Below, one piece after another: positions 1-13,368 of a stretch of 62,062 nt of DNA. Below the pieces are notes generated by a model. The model worked only from the letters and a program-made list of their open reading frames with translations. It ran no database searches and had not been told where the DNA came from. The stretch comes from Anaeromyces robustus (taxonomy: Eukaryota > Neocallimastigomycota > Neocallimastigomycetes > Neocallimastigales > Neocallimastigaceae): the NCBI GenBank assembly GCA_002104895.1, contig MCFG01000099.1, forward strand, positions 117,501 to 179,562, written 5' to 3'. Each line of letters begins with the position of its first letter. Position 1 is the stretch's first letter. The position numbers were made by a program, and so were the translations under genes.

Positions 1-444
1 ATCTAATGATGATTCTGGTGAAGTAGCTGAGTGTAAAACTTGTGTTTCAACATTACTATGACTACGTTTAAAAACAATAATACCAAGTCCAAAGTATCTA
101 TGAACTACCTCAATTGTATAGGTTTCATTTGGAAATATTTTTTTAAGATTTGCTTGAATATGTGGAATCCAATTATCATAAAGAGTAATATCAATAAATT
201 TATTTGAATTTTCCATTTGAACTAAAGTTCTTGGTTTTTGAACACCTTGTGTTGGTTTTAATAATTCTTGAAAACCCAGAACAACGACTTCTGGAATAAA
301 ATCAACATCAGGTACTTTAATCCATCCTGATAAATCTAATGTCTCTCCTTCTTCAACTTTTTTCTTAGGTTGAAATGCACCTACATTCCATGTACCACAT
401 AAAACTTTTAAAGAGTCCACTGAATTTTCAGTTGTAGTTGTCAT
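1..444 (-). CDS. Inositol polyphosphate 5-phosphatase, N-terminal part (runs off the window)
   Basis: On the minus strand an open frame of 148 codons begins with ATG at 444 and is still open at base 1, so the rest of the gene lies outside the window. Near the N-terminus it reads VLCGTWNVGAF, and about 40 residues later PEVVVLGFQELL. These are the first two conserved blocks of the inositol-polyphosphate 5-phosphatase (IPPc) fold: the Asn of TWN and the Glu of QE are metal/phosphate-site residues in that family. A later stretch, HRYFGLGIIVF, also fits the core strand of the fold. The later WxGDxN and PAWCDRIL motifs are not visible because the gene is cut. These enzymes remove the 5-phosphate from phosphoinositides or soluble inositol phosphates. 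No N-terminal signal or membrane segment is seen. The catalytic domain starts almost at residue 10, so no Sac1 or other domain precedes it. It is divergent to SYF2. Confidence 0.82.
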   Translation of the reverse strand, partial: MTTTTENSVDSLKVLCGTWNVGAFQPKKKVEEGETLDLSGWIKVPDVDFIPEVVVLGFQELLKPTQGVQKPRTLVQMENSNKFIDITLYDNWIPHIQANLKKIFPNETYTIEVVHRYFGLGIIVFKRSHSNVETQVLHSATSPESSLD

Positions 445-1045
445 TTAGATAAATATAAATATATTATAAATAATTTCAATTAAATAATAATTAAAAGAAA
501 AAAAGTATAAATTTTTTTTCAATTATTATATATTTGAATTAATAATTCCACAATGAATAATATTTATTTATAAATATTATTTTATTATTATTATTTATTG
601 TCTTAAATAGTTGTTCAATTTTTAGTTAATAATTTTAACTAATTCCTATTTATTTTTTCTTTTTAAAAAACAATAAAAAAAGTTATAAGTAATATAAATA
701 ATGTTTATTGTTACTTATTAACTTTAATTATAAAATAATTTTATTTTATTTCTTCTGTTTAAAAAAATAAAATGAATTATTTTGATTATTATTATTATTT
801 TCTTTTTTTTTTTTTTTTTTTTTTTGTTAAAAAAAAAAACATTTATTATAGAAATTATAAAAAATTTATATAAACTTGTATAATCCAATAATATATATAT
901 ATAAAAATAAATTCTTTAATGTATAAATAGCATAAATGTTTATTACTAAAGTTTTACATCACGTGATGTGTGATAACTAATTGAATAAAAAAATATCATT
1001 ATATATTCTATTTTATTTCTACAAAATACTTCATAATTTTGAAAA
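445..1045. other. Divergent intergenic region between the 5-phosphatase and SYF2
   Basis: About 600 bp of A/T-rich DNA with no coding signal. It must hold both promoters. It carries a T-tract near 801-825 followed by an A-tract, and a 14-bp palindrome around CACGTG (956-969), which is listed separately. Confidence 0.7.
956..969. promoter_or_regulatory. 14-bp palindrome ACATCACGTGATGT with E-box core
   Basis: A perfect palindrome centred on TCACGTGA, 76 bp upstream of the SYF2 start codon and about 510 bp upstream of the divergent phosphatase start. TCACGTGA is the classical half-symmetric site of bHLH factors such as the Cbf1/USF/Tye7 group. In DNA this AT-rich a GC-containing perfect 14-mer in a promoter stands out. 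Binding is inferred, not shown. Confidence 0.45.
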
Positions 1046-2682
1046 ATGTCTGATAAAGAATCTGATGATAATAAAGAAATTACTGGCTCTAAAAAATTAT
1101 CTCAAAAAGAAAGAAGATTAGAACGTCTAAAAAAGTTTAAGAAATTACAAGAGCGTTTGGTAATATTTACATATAATTATTAAATTTATTTAAATATTTT
1201 AATTATAATAGATAATTAGAATAAATATTAAGAATTTAACTTTTCATTTTTAAAGATTTTAAATAAATAAATAAATGAAATTATAAAAATAATTAATTAA
1301 TTAATTAATATATATATTTCATAAATATGAATAAGAATCAATTAATTTTTTAAAATAATGAAAAATTAATATAATAATAATTGCAATATCATATATATAT
1401 ATATTTAATATATAATTTTTTCAAAATTTTTCGTATATTTTAATTAAAATGATAAAAATTAGAGAAATTTTAAAAATTTAATAAAAAATTTATACATATA
1501 TGTATACTTCTTATTTTTTAAAAAAACACACTAAACATTAAAAATAAAATATATATATTATAAATTTTAAAAATTGTAACTAATAATTATTACTATTATT
1601 ATTATTACTCTATATGAAATAGGATGATTCCATAAATGAAAATAGAAAAGATGTTTATGAGGAGCATAGTAAATCAAAAGAAAATCCAAAAGAAGAAGCT
1701 CGTCAAGAACGAAAAAGAAGAAAGGCAGAGATTTTATTAGATAAAAAGGTATTATTTAAGCATTAATCCATATATAATTCATATATATGATTAAATAAAA
1801 TATATGAAAAGCATAAATAAACTTAATTATTAAAAATTATACTGAAATATATTATAAAATATATTATAAAAATACTTTTCTTTATTTTATTAAAATTAAT
1901 ACAAAATTATAGTTGGCAGAAGAAAATGATATAGATTATGAAAGAAAAAGAGCATTAGAATATACAATAGAAGATGTAGAACGATGGGAAAAGAAGCAAA
2001 AAAAGAAAGCTAAAAGAGCAGATACCGGTTTTACAGGTAATTTTTTTTAAAAAAAAAAAAAAAAAAAACTTAAAAATTATTATACTCGATTATGAATTTT
2101 CAATAATTTAAATAAATAGTTTTAATAATTATTAATGTCATAAATTAATTTATTATATTTTTATAAATTATTTTTAATTTCAGATTATGCTCAAATAGCG
2201 GCTAAAAAATATAAAAAGCAAATTAATGAATTTAAACCTAATCTTCAAGAATATAACAAGCAAAAACAAATGGCTTTATTGTCATCTCTTAATACAGGTG
2301 ATACTTCTGACTTTTATAGAGATGCCAATTCAACAGCTTACGCTAGTATCGATTCTAAACCAAGTACCGAAGCTGTTAATAGATTAGTCAAAGATCTTGA
2401 AAAACAGTAATTTATATTTATTTTTATAATAATATTTAATTTTCCTTCTTTTAAATTTAATTTCATTTAATAATATAATCTTTTTTTATTTTTATAATAA
2501 ATTATAATTTAAACAGAGTTGAAAGAAGAAATAAATTCTCTAGACGTCGTCGTTGGGATGATGATGCTGAAGTTACATATATTAACGAAAGAAATATGCG
2601 TTTCAACAAAAAATTATCAAGAGCTTATGATAAATATACAGAGGAAATTAAAGCTAACTTGGAGAGAGGAACTGCATTATAA
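1046..2682 (+). CDS. SYF2: Pre-mRNA-splicing factor SYF2
   Basis: Five exons: 1046-1159, 1623-1748, 1913-2036, 2184-2406, 2517-2682. They join in frame to a 250-residue protein ending in TAA. Exon 3 and the start of exon 4 encode [16 protein letters not shown] and, after the junction, [16 protein letters not shown]. The tail reads [18 protein letters not shown] with NMRFNKKL right after it. These blocks are the hallmark of the SYF2/GCIP-interacting family, and the length matches the family. SYF2 is a component of the Prp19/NTC-associated spliceosome and helps hold the catalytic RNA network during pre-mRNA splicing in the nucleus. The N-terminus is highly charged, with no other domain. The start lies in a good context (gaaaaATG) and no upstream in-frame ATG exists. 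All four introns are GT-AG and A/T-rich; the first is the longest (463 bp). Confidence 0.95.
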
Positions 2683-3608
2683 ATTATAATAAATTTATAT
2701 CTATTTATATATAATAACTATATTATTTAAATTAAAACATCTATATCTTAACATATATTAATATAATATATTATGTTAATATTACATAAAAAATTCATAA
2801 AAAACTTTTTTTAGAATAAATTATTTTTATTTAATTTATATCTTTTTTGTATTTTAATAATTTTTGTAAATCAATTCATTTTCAAAATAAGAAAAAATAT
2901 CATAAACATAAATAAATAATATCAACATATTATAAAATTATTTTACATAAAATATATAATTTTTAAATATCTTTAATAAATTATAAAATAATTATTAAAT
3001 TAATTATAAATAATAACAATTAAATAATTATAATGATAATAATTTATTATTAATGCTAATAATAAAATAATAAAAAAAAATTATAATAAATATGTTATAA
3101 TTATATAATAAATATGTTATAATTATAATAATATATTGTCAGCATCATATTAATAATGATAATAATAATAATAATAATAATAATATTATAATTATTATGA
3201 TTATGATTATTTAATGATGTTAGAGATTGACATATTATTACTTTTTTAATGTATAATCCATTATTTTTTTATAACAAGTCTTCTTTTATATTAGGGTTAT
3301 AATTTTAATTAAATGTAAATTTTTTTTTTATATAAAAACTCTATTAATATATTAATTAATTACAGATTTAAAAATATTAATTAATACTAATAATTAATTA
3401 TTTTATATTATAACATTTATAGCTATCAATATATTTTTAATTGATGCTTGTCAGTACATTCCTTTCATTTTTAATTAAATATATATATATTTTTTTTGAT
3501 AAATATATGTAAATAAATTATATAATATATTTTATATTTTATAACTTTTATTATATTTATAATTTTATAAATATATTATCTTAATATAATTAATTATATT
3601 AATTTTAG

Positions 3609-3637
3609 TTTTATATGTATTATTAATACATATAAAA
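3609..3637. repeat. Perfect inverted repeat, 14-bp arms, 1-nt centre
   Basis: Left arm 3609-3622 and right arm 3624-3637 are exact reverse complements around the single T at 3623 (core TATGTATTATTAATACATA). It lies 6 bp to the left of the larger palindrome at 3644-3695. Confidence 0.9.
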
Positions 3638-3643
3638 TTAAAT

Positions 3644-3695
3644 AAAAAAAATATTGATATATTGAGACGCGTCTCAATATATCAATATTTTTTTT
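3644..3695. repeat. 52-bp perfect palindrome with GAGACGCGTCTC centre
   Basis: Bases 3644-3669 are the exact reverse complement of 3670-3695 with no spacer. The arms run from an A/T-rich outside to a GC-rich centre, GAGACGCGTCTC, which is the only such GC patch for hundreds of bases. The outer eight pairs are an A-run facing a T-run. There is no coding frame here. It could extrude as a cruciform, or fold as a very stable RNA hairpin in a SYF2 read-through or coronin upstream transcript. Confidence 0.93.
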
Positions 3696-3760
3696 TTTTA
3701 CTTTAAATTTAATTATAAATTGAGAACTTATTACTATATTTTATTATAGAGTAAATGAAT

Positions 3761-3767
<7 letters not shown>

Positions 3768-3805
<38 letters not shown>
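3768..3805 (+). repeat. 38-nt A homopolymer (preceded by 8 T)
   Basis: An uninterrupted A-run about 415 bp upstream of coronin. Similar runs occur at 7081-7117, 15899-15943 and around 61912-61947, all in spacers. They are probably nucleosome-excluding promoter tracts or slippage-prone homopolymers. Confidence 0.9.
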
Positions 3806-3808
<3 letters not shown>

Positions 3809-4220
3809 TAATAAATTTTATTTATTTAAAGTTTATTTTATGATACTTAAATTATTTTAATTTAAATTATTTAATTAATTTTTATATATTTATTTTTTAC
3901 TTTATGATTAAAATTAAATTTAATAAAAAAATTAATAATAATTATAAAATTAAAAATAAATAAATAAATTAATATCTTTTTTTAATAACACATTTTCTTT
4001 TTTAAAAATTTTTTACAGCTTTTTATTTTATTGATTTTTCAAATTTATTTCTTTATTCATTATATTATTTGAATAAAAAAAAATAAAAAGAAAAAAAAAT
4101 TAAAAAAAAAAAATTAAATAGTTATTATAAATAATATTAAACTCAAATAAAAAACAAAAAGTAGTTATAACAATAAAACTAATAATAAAATACAAATAAT
4201 AAAAATAATAAATAATTAAA

Positions 4221-6837
4221 ATGGCACCTTCATTTGTTCGTTCTTCAAAGTTTAGACACGTATTTGGTACTGGTGCTAAGAGACCAGACAACTCCTATGA
4301 GTATGAAATTTTTTAAATATTTAAAATTCAGTAAACATATTAAATTTTAAAATTTCATTGAAAAATAGTGAATAATTCATAACAATATAAAAAAAAAAAG
4401 TAAATAATATTATGATAAAAATGATAAAATCATCTAAGATGTGAATAAAAAAAACTTATAAATTTTAAAAATAGACATAGTAATATATTATTATGTCTAT
4501 ATATAAAAGTATAAAAAATAATAATGTTCAAAATAAAATTTTTGATATAATAAATAAATAAAAATCAATAATACTTTTAATAATTTTTGAAAGTTTTTTA
4601 TTTATTAATAACAATCAAATATTTAACAAGTAAACTTTTAAAGAAAAATAATTACTATAGTGATAGTTATTAAATAGCAAAATATTGAAAATATAATATT
4701 TTTTATTATTATTATTTTTATTTTAATAAATCAAATATATTAATGAAATGATTTTTTATACTAAATAATTTTTTTTAGAAACATCAAGGTTAGTGGAAGT
4801 GCTTGGGATACTAATCTTGTTAAAGTTAACCCAAAGTAAGTTTAATAAATAATTTGTAATAAATGTACATGATTTATTGATATTTATTAATAAACCTCTA
4901 AATTTTTAACTATTATTTAGATACTTATCTGTAAACTTAAAAGCTGGTGGTGGTGGTTCCTTTGCTGTTATTCCATTAGAAAGAACTGGTAAACTTCAAG
5001 ATAATCTTCCATGTTTCAATGGTCACAGTGCACCAGTTTTAGATACTGATTTCAATCCATTCAATGATAATATTATTGCTTCTTCCGCTGAAGACTGTAA
5101 AGTTATGATTTGGAATATTCCAGAAGAAGGTCTTAAGGAAAATATTACTACACCAGTTATTTCTCTTAATGGGTAAATATAATGTTTTTTTATTTATTTA
5201 ATTTTTATATATTTTTATATATATTTATTTAAATATAATAAATATTTTATTTATTTTTAAGCATATACTAAATATATTTCTTTTTAATTATAATTTAAGT
5301 CATGACCGTAAAGTTGGACATGTTCTTTTTCATCCAGTTGCTGATAATGTTTTAGCTAGTGCTAGTGGTGATTTAACCGTTCGTATTTGGGATATTACCA
5401 ATGGTGAAGAAAAGGTTCAATTAAATGGTCACTCTGAAATTATTCAATCTCTTACATGGAGTTACAATGGTAGTTTATTATGTACTAGTTGTAGAGATAA
5501 GACTATTAGAGTATTTGATGTCCGTGCTGGTAAAATTGCTATGGTAAGTAATATATAAATTATAATGATATATAAAATATTATTTTAGTTTCATAAACGA
5601 TAAAAAAAAATGAAATATTAATAATTCATTTTTTTTTCTTATAAAAAATTTGAAAAAAAATTTTTTTTATTATAAATAGGAAACTAGTGGTCATCAAGGT
5701 GTTAAGGGTTCAAGAGCAGTTTGGATGGGAGACTTAGATAAGGTTGCTACTACTGGTTTCAGTAGAACTAGTGATCGTCAATTATTCGTTTATGATACTA
5801 AGAACTTTAGTACACCAATTGTTCAAGAAAACATTGATACTAGTTCTGGTGTACTTATGCCATTCTATGATAATGATACTAGAATGATTTACTTAGCTGG
5901 TAAGGGTGATGGTAACATTCGTTACTACGAATTTGTTGATGACAACCAACAATTATACTTCCTTTCTGGTAAATATTATCATTATACATATAAATAATAT
6001 TTATTATATTAATAATTAAAATTTGAATGATTTATTAATATATTTGAATATTATTTAAATGTTAAATTATAAACAGAATACAAGAGTAGTGAACCACAAC
6101 GTGGTATGGGCTTCTTACCAAAGCGTGCTGTTGATACTGCAGAAGTTGAAGTTGCCCGTTTATACAAACTTCACAGTACTGCTGTTGAACCAATTTCATT
6201 CCGTGTTCCAAGAAAGGTAAATAATAATAATAATAAATAAAAAGAAATATTAAAATCTATAAAAATACTATAATGAATATTGTTTGATTATTACTATTTT
6301 AATTAATATTTAAAATAAAACAAAATGTCTAATATACATTTATTTATTTATTATTTATTTAAAAAAAACTTAGTCTGATAACTTTGCTAGTGATATCTAC
6401 ACTGATACTTGTGATGGTAAGCCAGCTTTAACTTGTGAAGAATTCTTCTCTGGAAAGGATGCTAATCCAATATTATTCAGTCTTAAAGATGGTTTCGTTC
6501 CAATCAAACGTGAATTCAGTGTTGATAACGCTGCTGCTGCTGCTAGTCTTGCTCAAAACGAAGAAAAGATGCCAACTACTGAAAAAGAGGTAAATACTGA
6601 TTATAATTATTATATAATTATAATGATTGTTAATAGAATTATAAATTCATATATCCATTGTTTTCATAATTAAATTTTTTTTTTATAATTTCATTGTTTT
6701 TTCATTAATTATAGTTAAAGGAAGCATACAAGGAAATGAAGAAGGAAATTGAACAATTAAAGAGTACTATTACTCAAAAAGATGTTAAGATAAGACAATT
6801 AGAAGCTCAATTAGAACAAATGAACCTTGAAAAATAA
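4221..6837 (+). CDS. CRN1: Coronin (actin-binding WD40 protein)
   Basis: Eight exons (4221-4300, 4779-4835, 4921-5172, 5300-5543, 5680-5968, 6077-6216, 6374-6589, 6715-6837) give 466 residues, the usual length of a short coronin. The N-terminus FVRSSKFRHVFG is the coronin signature, followed by NIKVSGSAWDTN. WD40 blades follow, with clear GH...WD-type repeats: one ending KVMIWNI near residue 110, one ending LTVRIWDI near 165 and one ending KTIRVFDV near 205. KSSEPQRGMGFLPKRAVD, in exon 6, is the typical coronin-specific region after the propeller. Exon 8 (about residues 427-466) is a charged coiled coil with leucine heptads, which in coronins mediates oligomerisation. Coronins bind F-actin and regulate Arp2/3 at the cell cortex and endocytic sites. 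All introns are GT-AG. The codons are noticeably GC-richer than in the neighbouring coiled-coil gene, suggesting high expression. Confidence 0.96.
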
Positions 6838-7075
6838 ATGAATTTCAAATAAAAAAAAAAAAATGAATGAAAAAAATAATAATAATAATAACAAAATATA
6901 TTATAAATTAATATATAGCTAATCAATAAAAGATATATATAAAATAATATGCAATTAATAAAATATAATAAAATAAAAAATATTAATATTTGTTTGTAAT
7001 TCAATTCAACAAATACTAATAAAAAAAAAGAATTGCAGAAAAAAATATATTATAATAAATAAAAAATTATAATAT

Positions 7076-7118
<43 letters not shown>

Positions 7119-8643
7119 GTATAAACATACTATAAAAATAAGATTGTTATGTGCCAAACTTTTTATGTATTTATAAGTATTTAATAATAAATAAAATTAA
7201 TATAAAAATATTTATATATATCATATATATATATCAAAGATATATAATTCTAAAAAATGTTTTATATATAATTAATATTAAATACAATTTCATTAATCTA
7301 TTAAAACAATCATTTAATTATTTTTCATATAGTAAAAATTATATGAAAGGTAATTAATAAAATATATTATAATATATAAATAGTTTCATTATTAATTAAA
7401 TATATATTTAATATGATTGTTTTTAAAATAAGTATTTATATATTTTATTCAATGAAATGATTGATGTATAAACTTATTATTTTGAACGGTTAATATGCAA
7501 AAACATTTTATTTTGTACTACTTTTAAATAGCTTATAATCATTAACATATTTGTAAATTCTATATTATTATACTAATAATAATAAACTTAATTTTATTAT
7601 AATTAGTTTTTTATATTGAATTATAAAAAAGCAAAAAATTGCACTTTAATTAATTTTTTTATTATATAGAAAAATTAATTTAAAAGTAAATTAAATTTTT
7701 TTTACATTTCATTAATATATAGTTTTTTATAAAATTTTTAATGTAACCACCAAAATATTCTAAATTATAATCATTAAATAATCATAAATAATTATAATAT
7801 ATAAGAATATTAATAATTAAATATTTAATAATAGTTCTCATAATTAATATATAACGATATGTATTTACAATAAATTAAATATTTTTATTATAAAAATTAT
7901 TATATTTTTAGGAATAAGAATAACAACTGTATCTTTTATTTTTTTATGAATTGAATGTAAATTTTTCAACATATTATTGAACAATGTATAATTATATATT
8001 AAAAAAAAAAGTTATATATAGCATAGTATGTCTATATGTTTGTTTGTTTGTTTTTTTTTTATTTATTATATATATAAATATATAAATGATTAATATAATA
8101 TTTTAAAAAAAGATTTATCCTTTCTTAATTATTAATATATTTTTATATTATAAATAAACAAAATTAATAATAAATATCATAAATATTATATATCTGTTTT
8201 TAAATAAAGCAAATATTACATATAATATTCAAAAATTTATTTTTTATTAATTATAGTATAAATTATATATAAGAATGATATAATTTTAATTAGTTTCCTT
8301 TTTTATAATAATTAAAAATAAAGAAAAAAATTAATTAAAATAATTATTAATTTAAAATTAAATTCATTTTCCATTTTTAAAAATTTTAATTATTTTTTTA
8401 ATATTATTTTTTCAAATTCTTTTTTTTTTTTATAACTTTATTTTTATTTTGTTTTAGTATAACTTTTTTCTTTGTTGCAGTATTATTTAAATATATATAT
8501 CTATAAAATTTAAACAAACTTATATATTGAATGTATTATAAATATATGAAATAACATTATCAGTAAAAAAACTTGTATAAATTAAGATACCTCACTCAAT
8601 ATACTTTTTATATTTTATATATTAAGTATAAAAAATATTATCC
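6838..8643. other. Intergenic region coronin to coiled-coil gene
   Basis: About 1.8 kb of A/T-rich DNA without a supportable gene. The first part is the coronin 3' region. A 37-nt A-run lies at 7081-7117. Short open frames here are Ile/Tyr/Asn-rich translations of A/T repeats. No RNA gene was recognised. Confidence 0.7.
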
Positions 8644-11600
8644 ATGATGAATAATATGATGCCGAAAAACATGGAAAGAGAAATGAATAATTATAATAAT
8701 TATGATAATAATTATGATAATTATAATAATTCCTCTCAGGTAATAATAATATTAATGCATTTTATATGATATACATAATGATGTATATAATACCCAAATT
8801 CTATATATATTAGATTATGGAATTAGTATTAATATATTCATCTGCTTGTGTTTAAATTTATTTTGTTTTTTTTATAAAGTTTGATTTGCAAAAACGGCAA
8901 AATTCTATCCAAGAAAGATTAAAAAAGGAATTAAGAATTAGAGATTCTGCTTTACAGCTAGCTTTAGCTCATACAGATAAAAAATCAAGAGATGCTGCTT
9001 TAATACAACTGGATCTAGGTAATTATTTCATATTTAACTATCATTACATAATAATTTAATTTAAAAATTTCTATTAACTAATTATTAAATTTAATCTATA
9101 TAAATACACATTCATAATAATAAAGCTTCAAAGGGAACTGATAAATATACGAATGAATTATTAATATGCATCCAACAAATGTATCAAAATCGAATTAAAG
9201 AACTTCAAATAGAATTAAATCAAAGTAGAGATGAAATTTCAAAATTGGTAATTTATATAGTATTTTATATATTCTATACTTAATTTTAAAAATCATACAA
9301 TTAAATTTTATTAAATGAAATGTAATGTTTATTATCATTACTATGTATATTTATTTAAATATTGTATATATATAATATACAGCGATTAGAAACAGTTAAT
9401 TCAAGAACTTCTTCTAAAAATATAAAACATTTATCTAAATCAAGTTGGAGCGATATATATAATCTCTCATTAAAATCTCGAAATAATAGTAATACATCAA
9501 TTCAAGATAATAATCAAGATAACTCTATTACTAACTCTAATACTGAATTATTAGAAAAATTAAATGAAGCAGAAAATGCTTATCAAAAAATACAAAAAGA
9601 GTATGATGAATTAAAAATAGATTATGATAATATTAAAAATGAAGCTAATACTAACAGAGCTGTTCAAGATACTGCACTTCAAAACCAAATTGTTTTATTA
9701 CAGAATCAATGTAGTAAATATGAAAATGATATTGCCTTAAATAAGAATATTAATAAAGAATTAACAGATCAACTAAAATTATCTCAAAAAGATTTGGAAA
9801 CTCAGAAGGAAGAATTTCAACATAAATCCGATAATTATGAAAAAAAAATTAAAAATTTTGAAATTATTGTTAATAAATATATGGAAGAATTAAAAAATAA
9901 TAAAGAACAAGCTAAAATTGATAGAAGTGAAAGTGATAAAAATACAAAGTCATATTATGATAATATAATTAATGAAAAAAATGAACAAATTAGTTCTTTC
10001 CGTCAAAAATGTAGAGATTTAGAAGACCGTGTTTCTAAACAAAATGAGCAGTTATTTAAAAAAAATAATGAAATCAGTGATAATAATAAAGAACTTGATA
10101 AATATAAAAATAATGAAAAGCATATGAAAAGCGAAATAAGTGACTTAAAACATAAAATTGATGATCTCAAACATGAAAATATTCAATTTCGTTATGATTC
10201 ATATGAAAAAGAATCAACTATTAGTACATTACAAGATCATATTAATGCTAATGAAAGAGATTTGAAAAATTTACAAACTGAGCTTGTAAATGCAAAAAAT
10301 GATTTAAATAATCAATTAAATATAAAGGAAGATTTAGAGAAAAAATATAAAGGACAATCATTTTCTATTGAAAAGGAAAAGGATAAAAATATTAACCTAC
10401 TAAGTCAAATTAAAAGTCAAAAAGATCATATTGAAAAACTTGAAAGTCAATTGTCAAACATTTTAAATGAAAAGAATAAACAATTATTAGATTATGAAGA
10501 AAAATTAAAATCACTTGATAAAAATAGTGATAACAATATTGGTAAAAAAAATAATAATGATAATTTTAAAGAAAAATTCTTAATATCACAAAATACTATT
10601 GCTGATCTTCAAAAGGAAAATGAAGCATTAAGTAAAGAATTAGAAAAAGAAAGAGAAAATTATAAAAAACTTTATTCTAATAATAAATTATTCTTCTCAT
10701 CTTTATCTAATAAAGATAATGAAAAAGAAAAAGGAGCTCTTGATGATCAATTATCTATAAAAAGTGCTAGTGCTTCCTTAGTTCATTCTTCAACTTCTTG
10801 TTCTAATAATCGCTATAATAAACCATTATCAAATAAAATAGAAAACGAAAAAGAAAAGAATAGTGATATTAAAATTAATGATTCATTTGATTGTACTGAT
10901 CCATTAGATAAAACTTCCAAAATTTTTGATAATTATTTTGATATTGAAAATGAATATATACCTTTTGATACTAGAAGTGTTAAAAGCGTTAACTCTATTT
11001 CAAGAGACAATAAAATACCTGGTAAAAAGGAATTAAGTGAAACAGAATTAATAATCGAAAAACTTAACGTGAAAATTAATAAGAAGCGTTATGAACTAGA
11101 ACTTCTTCAACGCTATATAGAATCTCTTCTTTATAAAATCAGAGAAAAAGACGAAATTATTTCCGATATTGAAAATAATCAAATTGAAATTAGTAAACAA
11201 ATGGAAAAAGAAAAAGATTTAAATAAGAAATATACAGTAATGATCCATCAAATTGAATCTTCTAGAATTGAAGTATTAGAGTTAAATAAAGAATTAAATG
11301 TAAAAATTGCCTCCTTGAATAATGATATCAAAGACAAAGAGAGAAACTGTGATTCTCTTTTGAAAAAATTATCTTCTTTAGAAAAACTTAATGAAACAGT
11401 TCTAGAAAAGTCTGAAGAAAAAGAGAAAAAATTAGTTGATTTAATTAATAAACTTGATATTAAAGAAAAAGAATGTACTTCTATTACAAAAGATTATGAT
11501 ACGATAAAAAAAGCTAAGAATGATGAAGCACAAAAACTAAAAGTTTTAATTGATGATTTAAGAAATCAACTTGAAACATCTAAAAAATATTATAATTCGG

Positions 11601-13337
11601 AAAAGGAACAATTAAATAATACTATTGAAAAATTGAGGATTGATAATGATAAACTTCAAGAAATTTGTAAAGAAAAACAAAATATTACTAATGATTTAGA
11701 TAAACTTAAAAATGATCTTATGGAAAAAGAAGAAGAAGAAAATTCTATGAAAAAATCTATAGATGATTTAAATGATATCTTATATAAAACTAAAAACGAA
11801 AATGAAAGTTTAAAAAATAGTTTAGCTGATTTAAAAGTGACTCTTGATAATAAAAATGATGAACTTATAAAAATTAAAAATTCATTTAAACTTTTATCCG
11901 AAGATATTATGAAAAAAGAAAATGAAAATGAAAAATTAAACTCTGATATACGTAGTTTAGATAACACTATTATCCAAAGTAAAAATGAAAATGATGAACT
12001 CATTAATACAATAGACGAATTGAAAGAAGAATTATCTAACAGTAATAATGAAAAAGAAGAACTACAAAAGAAAATTAATGAAATGAAAGATATTTTGGAT
12101 AAAAAAGAAGAAGAATATAATATTATTCTTCATCTTTTACAAGAACTTAAATCAAGCTTTACTGAAAAAGAAAATGAAAATGCTCAAATGAAGAATTCTC
12201 TTCAGCAACTTCAATATTCTTTCTCAGAAAAGGAAAATGAAAATAATCAAATGAAAAATTCACTTCAAGAACTTCAAGATTCTATCTCACAAAAGGAAAA
12301 TGAGAATAATCAAATGAAAAATTCACTTCAAGAACTTCAAGATTCTATCTCACAAAAGGAAAGTGAGAATGCTGATATGAAGGATTCTTTAAAACAACTT
12401 CAAAATTCAATAGTAGAAAAGGAGAATGAAAATAGTAAAATGAGAAACTCTCTTCAAAAACTTCAAAATTCGTTCTCTGAAAAGGAAAAAGAAAATGATC
12501 AAATGAAAAATTCTCTTCAACGACTTCAAAGTTCCATGTCAGAAAAAGAAAATGAATATGGACAAATAAAAAATTCCTTAAAAATGCTTAAAAATTCAAT
12601 GACTGAAAAAGATAATGAAGTTAAAAGCACTGTAGATGATTTGAGAAATAAACTTTCTCTTAAAGAAAAGGAATATATGAACTTACTTAATGATCTTAAT
12701 CATTCCAAGGAGGAAATTAGTAAATTGAATGAAGAGCAAGAAAGAAGTCTCTCTGAAATTCAAGAATATCGTGATAAAGATATTAAATATGATGAAGTAA
12801 TGAAGGAAAAATATGATTTAATTAAAGAATTAGATTTATACACTGAAACTATGCAAAAATACAATGCTAAATGTATGCAATTAGAAGCATTGAATAAAGA
12901 TTATTTAAATAATATTAATAAACTTAAAAATGAAAATGAGAAATTGAAAAAGCAAGAAGAAGCTGATCAAGTAATGATTAAACAAACTTTAACAGATGTT
13001 CAAAAGGAAATTGAAATTGCTAATCAGCAAATTAGAAACTATCGTGAAAAAGAAGATAAATTACTAACAGAATTAAATGAAAAAAGAAAATTATGTGAAA
13101 ATTTAAAGAGAACAAAGAATGATATGGAAGAAGTATTTAAAAAATTCAATACTGATTTAACTTTAGAAGAACTTATATCATCCATTAAATATAAAGAATT
13201 ACCTGTACAAGAAAACAAAAATAATAAAACAGAAACAGATGAAAAAAAGAGAGAATTAAGTCTTGAAAATGAAAAGAAAAATGAAAATGAAAATGAAAAT
13301 GAAAATGAAAATGAAACTAAAAGTAATAATGATGATG

Positions 13338-13368
<31 letters not shown>

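Larger units (their letters stand above)
2683..4220. other. Intergenic region SYF2-coronin
   Basis: About 1.5 kb without a convincing gene. It contains a tandem copy of an ATAAATATGTTATAATTATA-type unit near 3085-3130, short AAT-type repeats near 3150-3185, two neighbouring perfect palindromes (3609-3637 and 3644-3695) and an 8-T/38-A tract (3760-3805). The last 200 bp are A-rich and lead into the coronin start. Confidence 0.7.
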
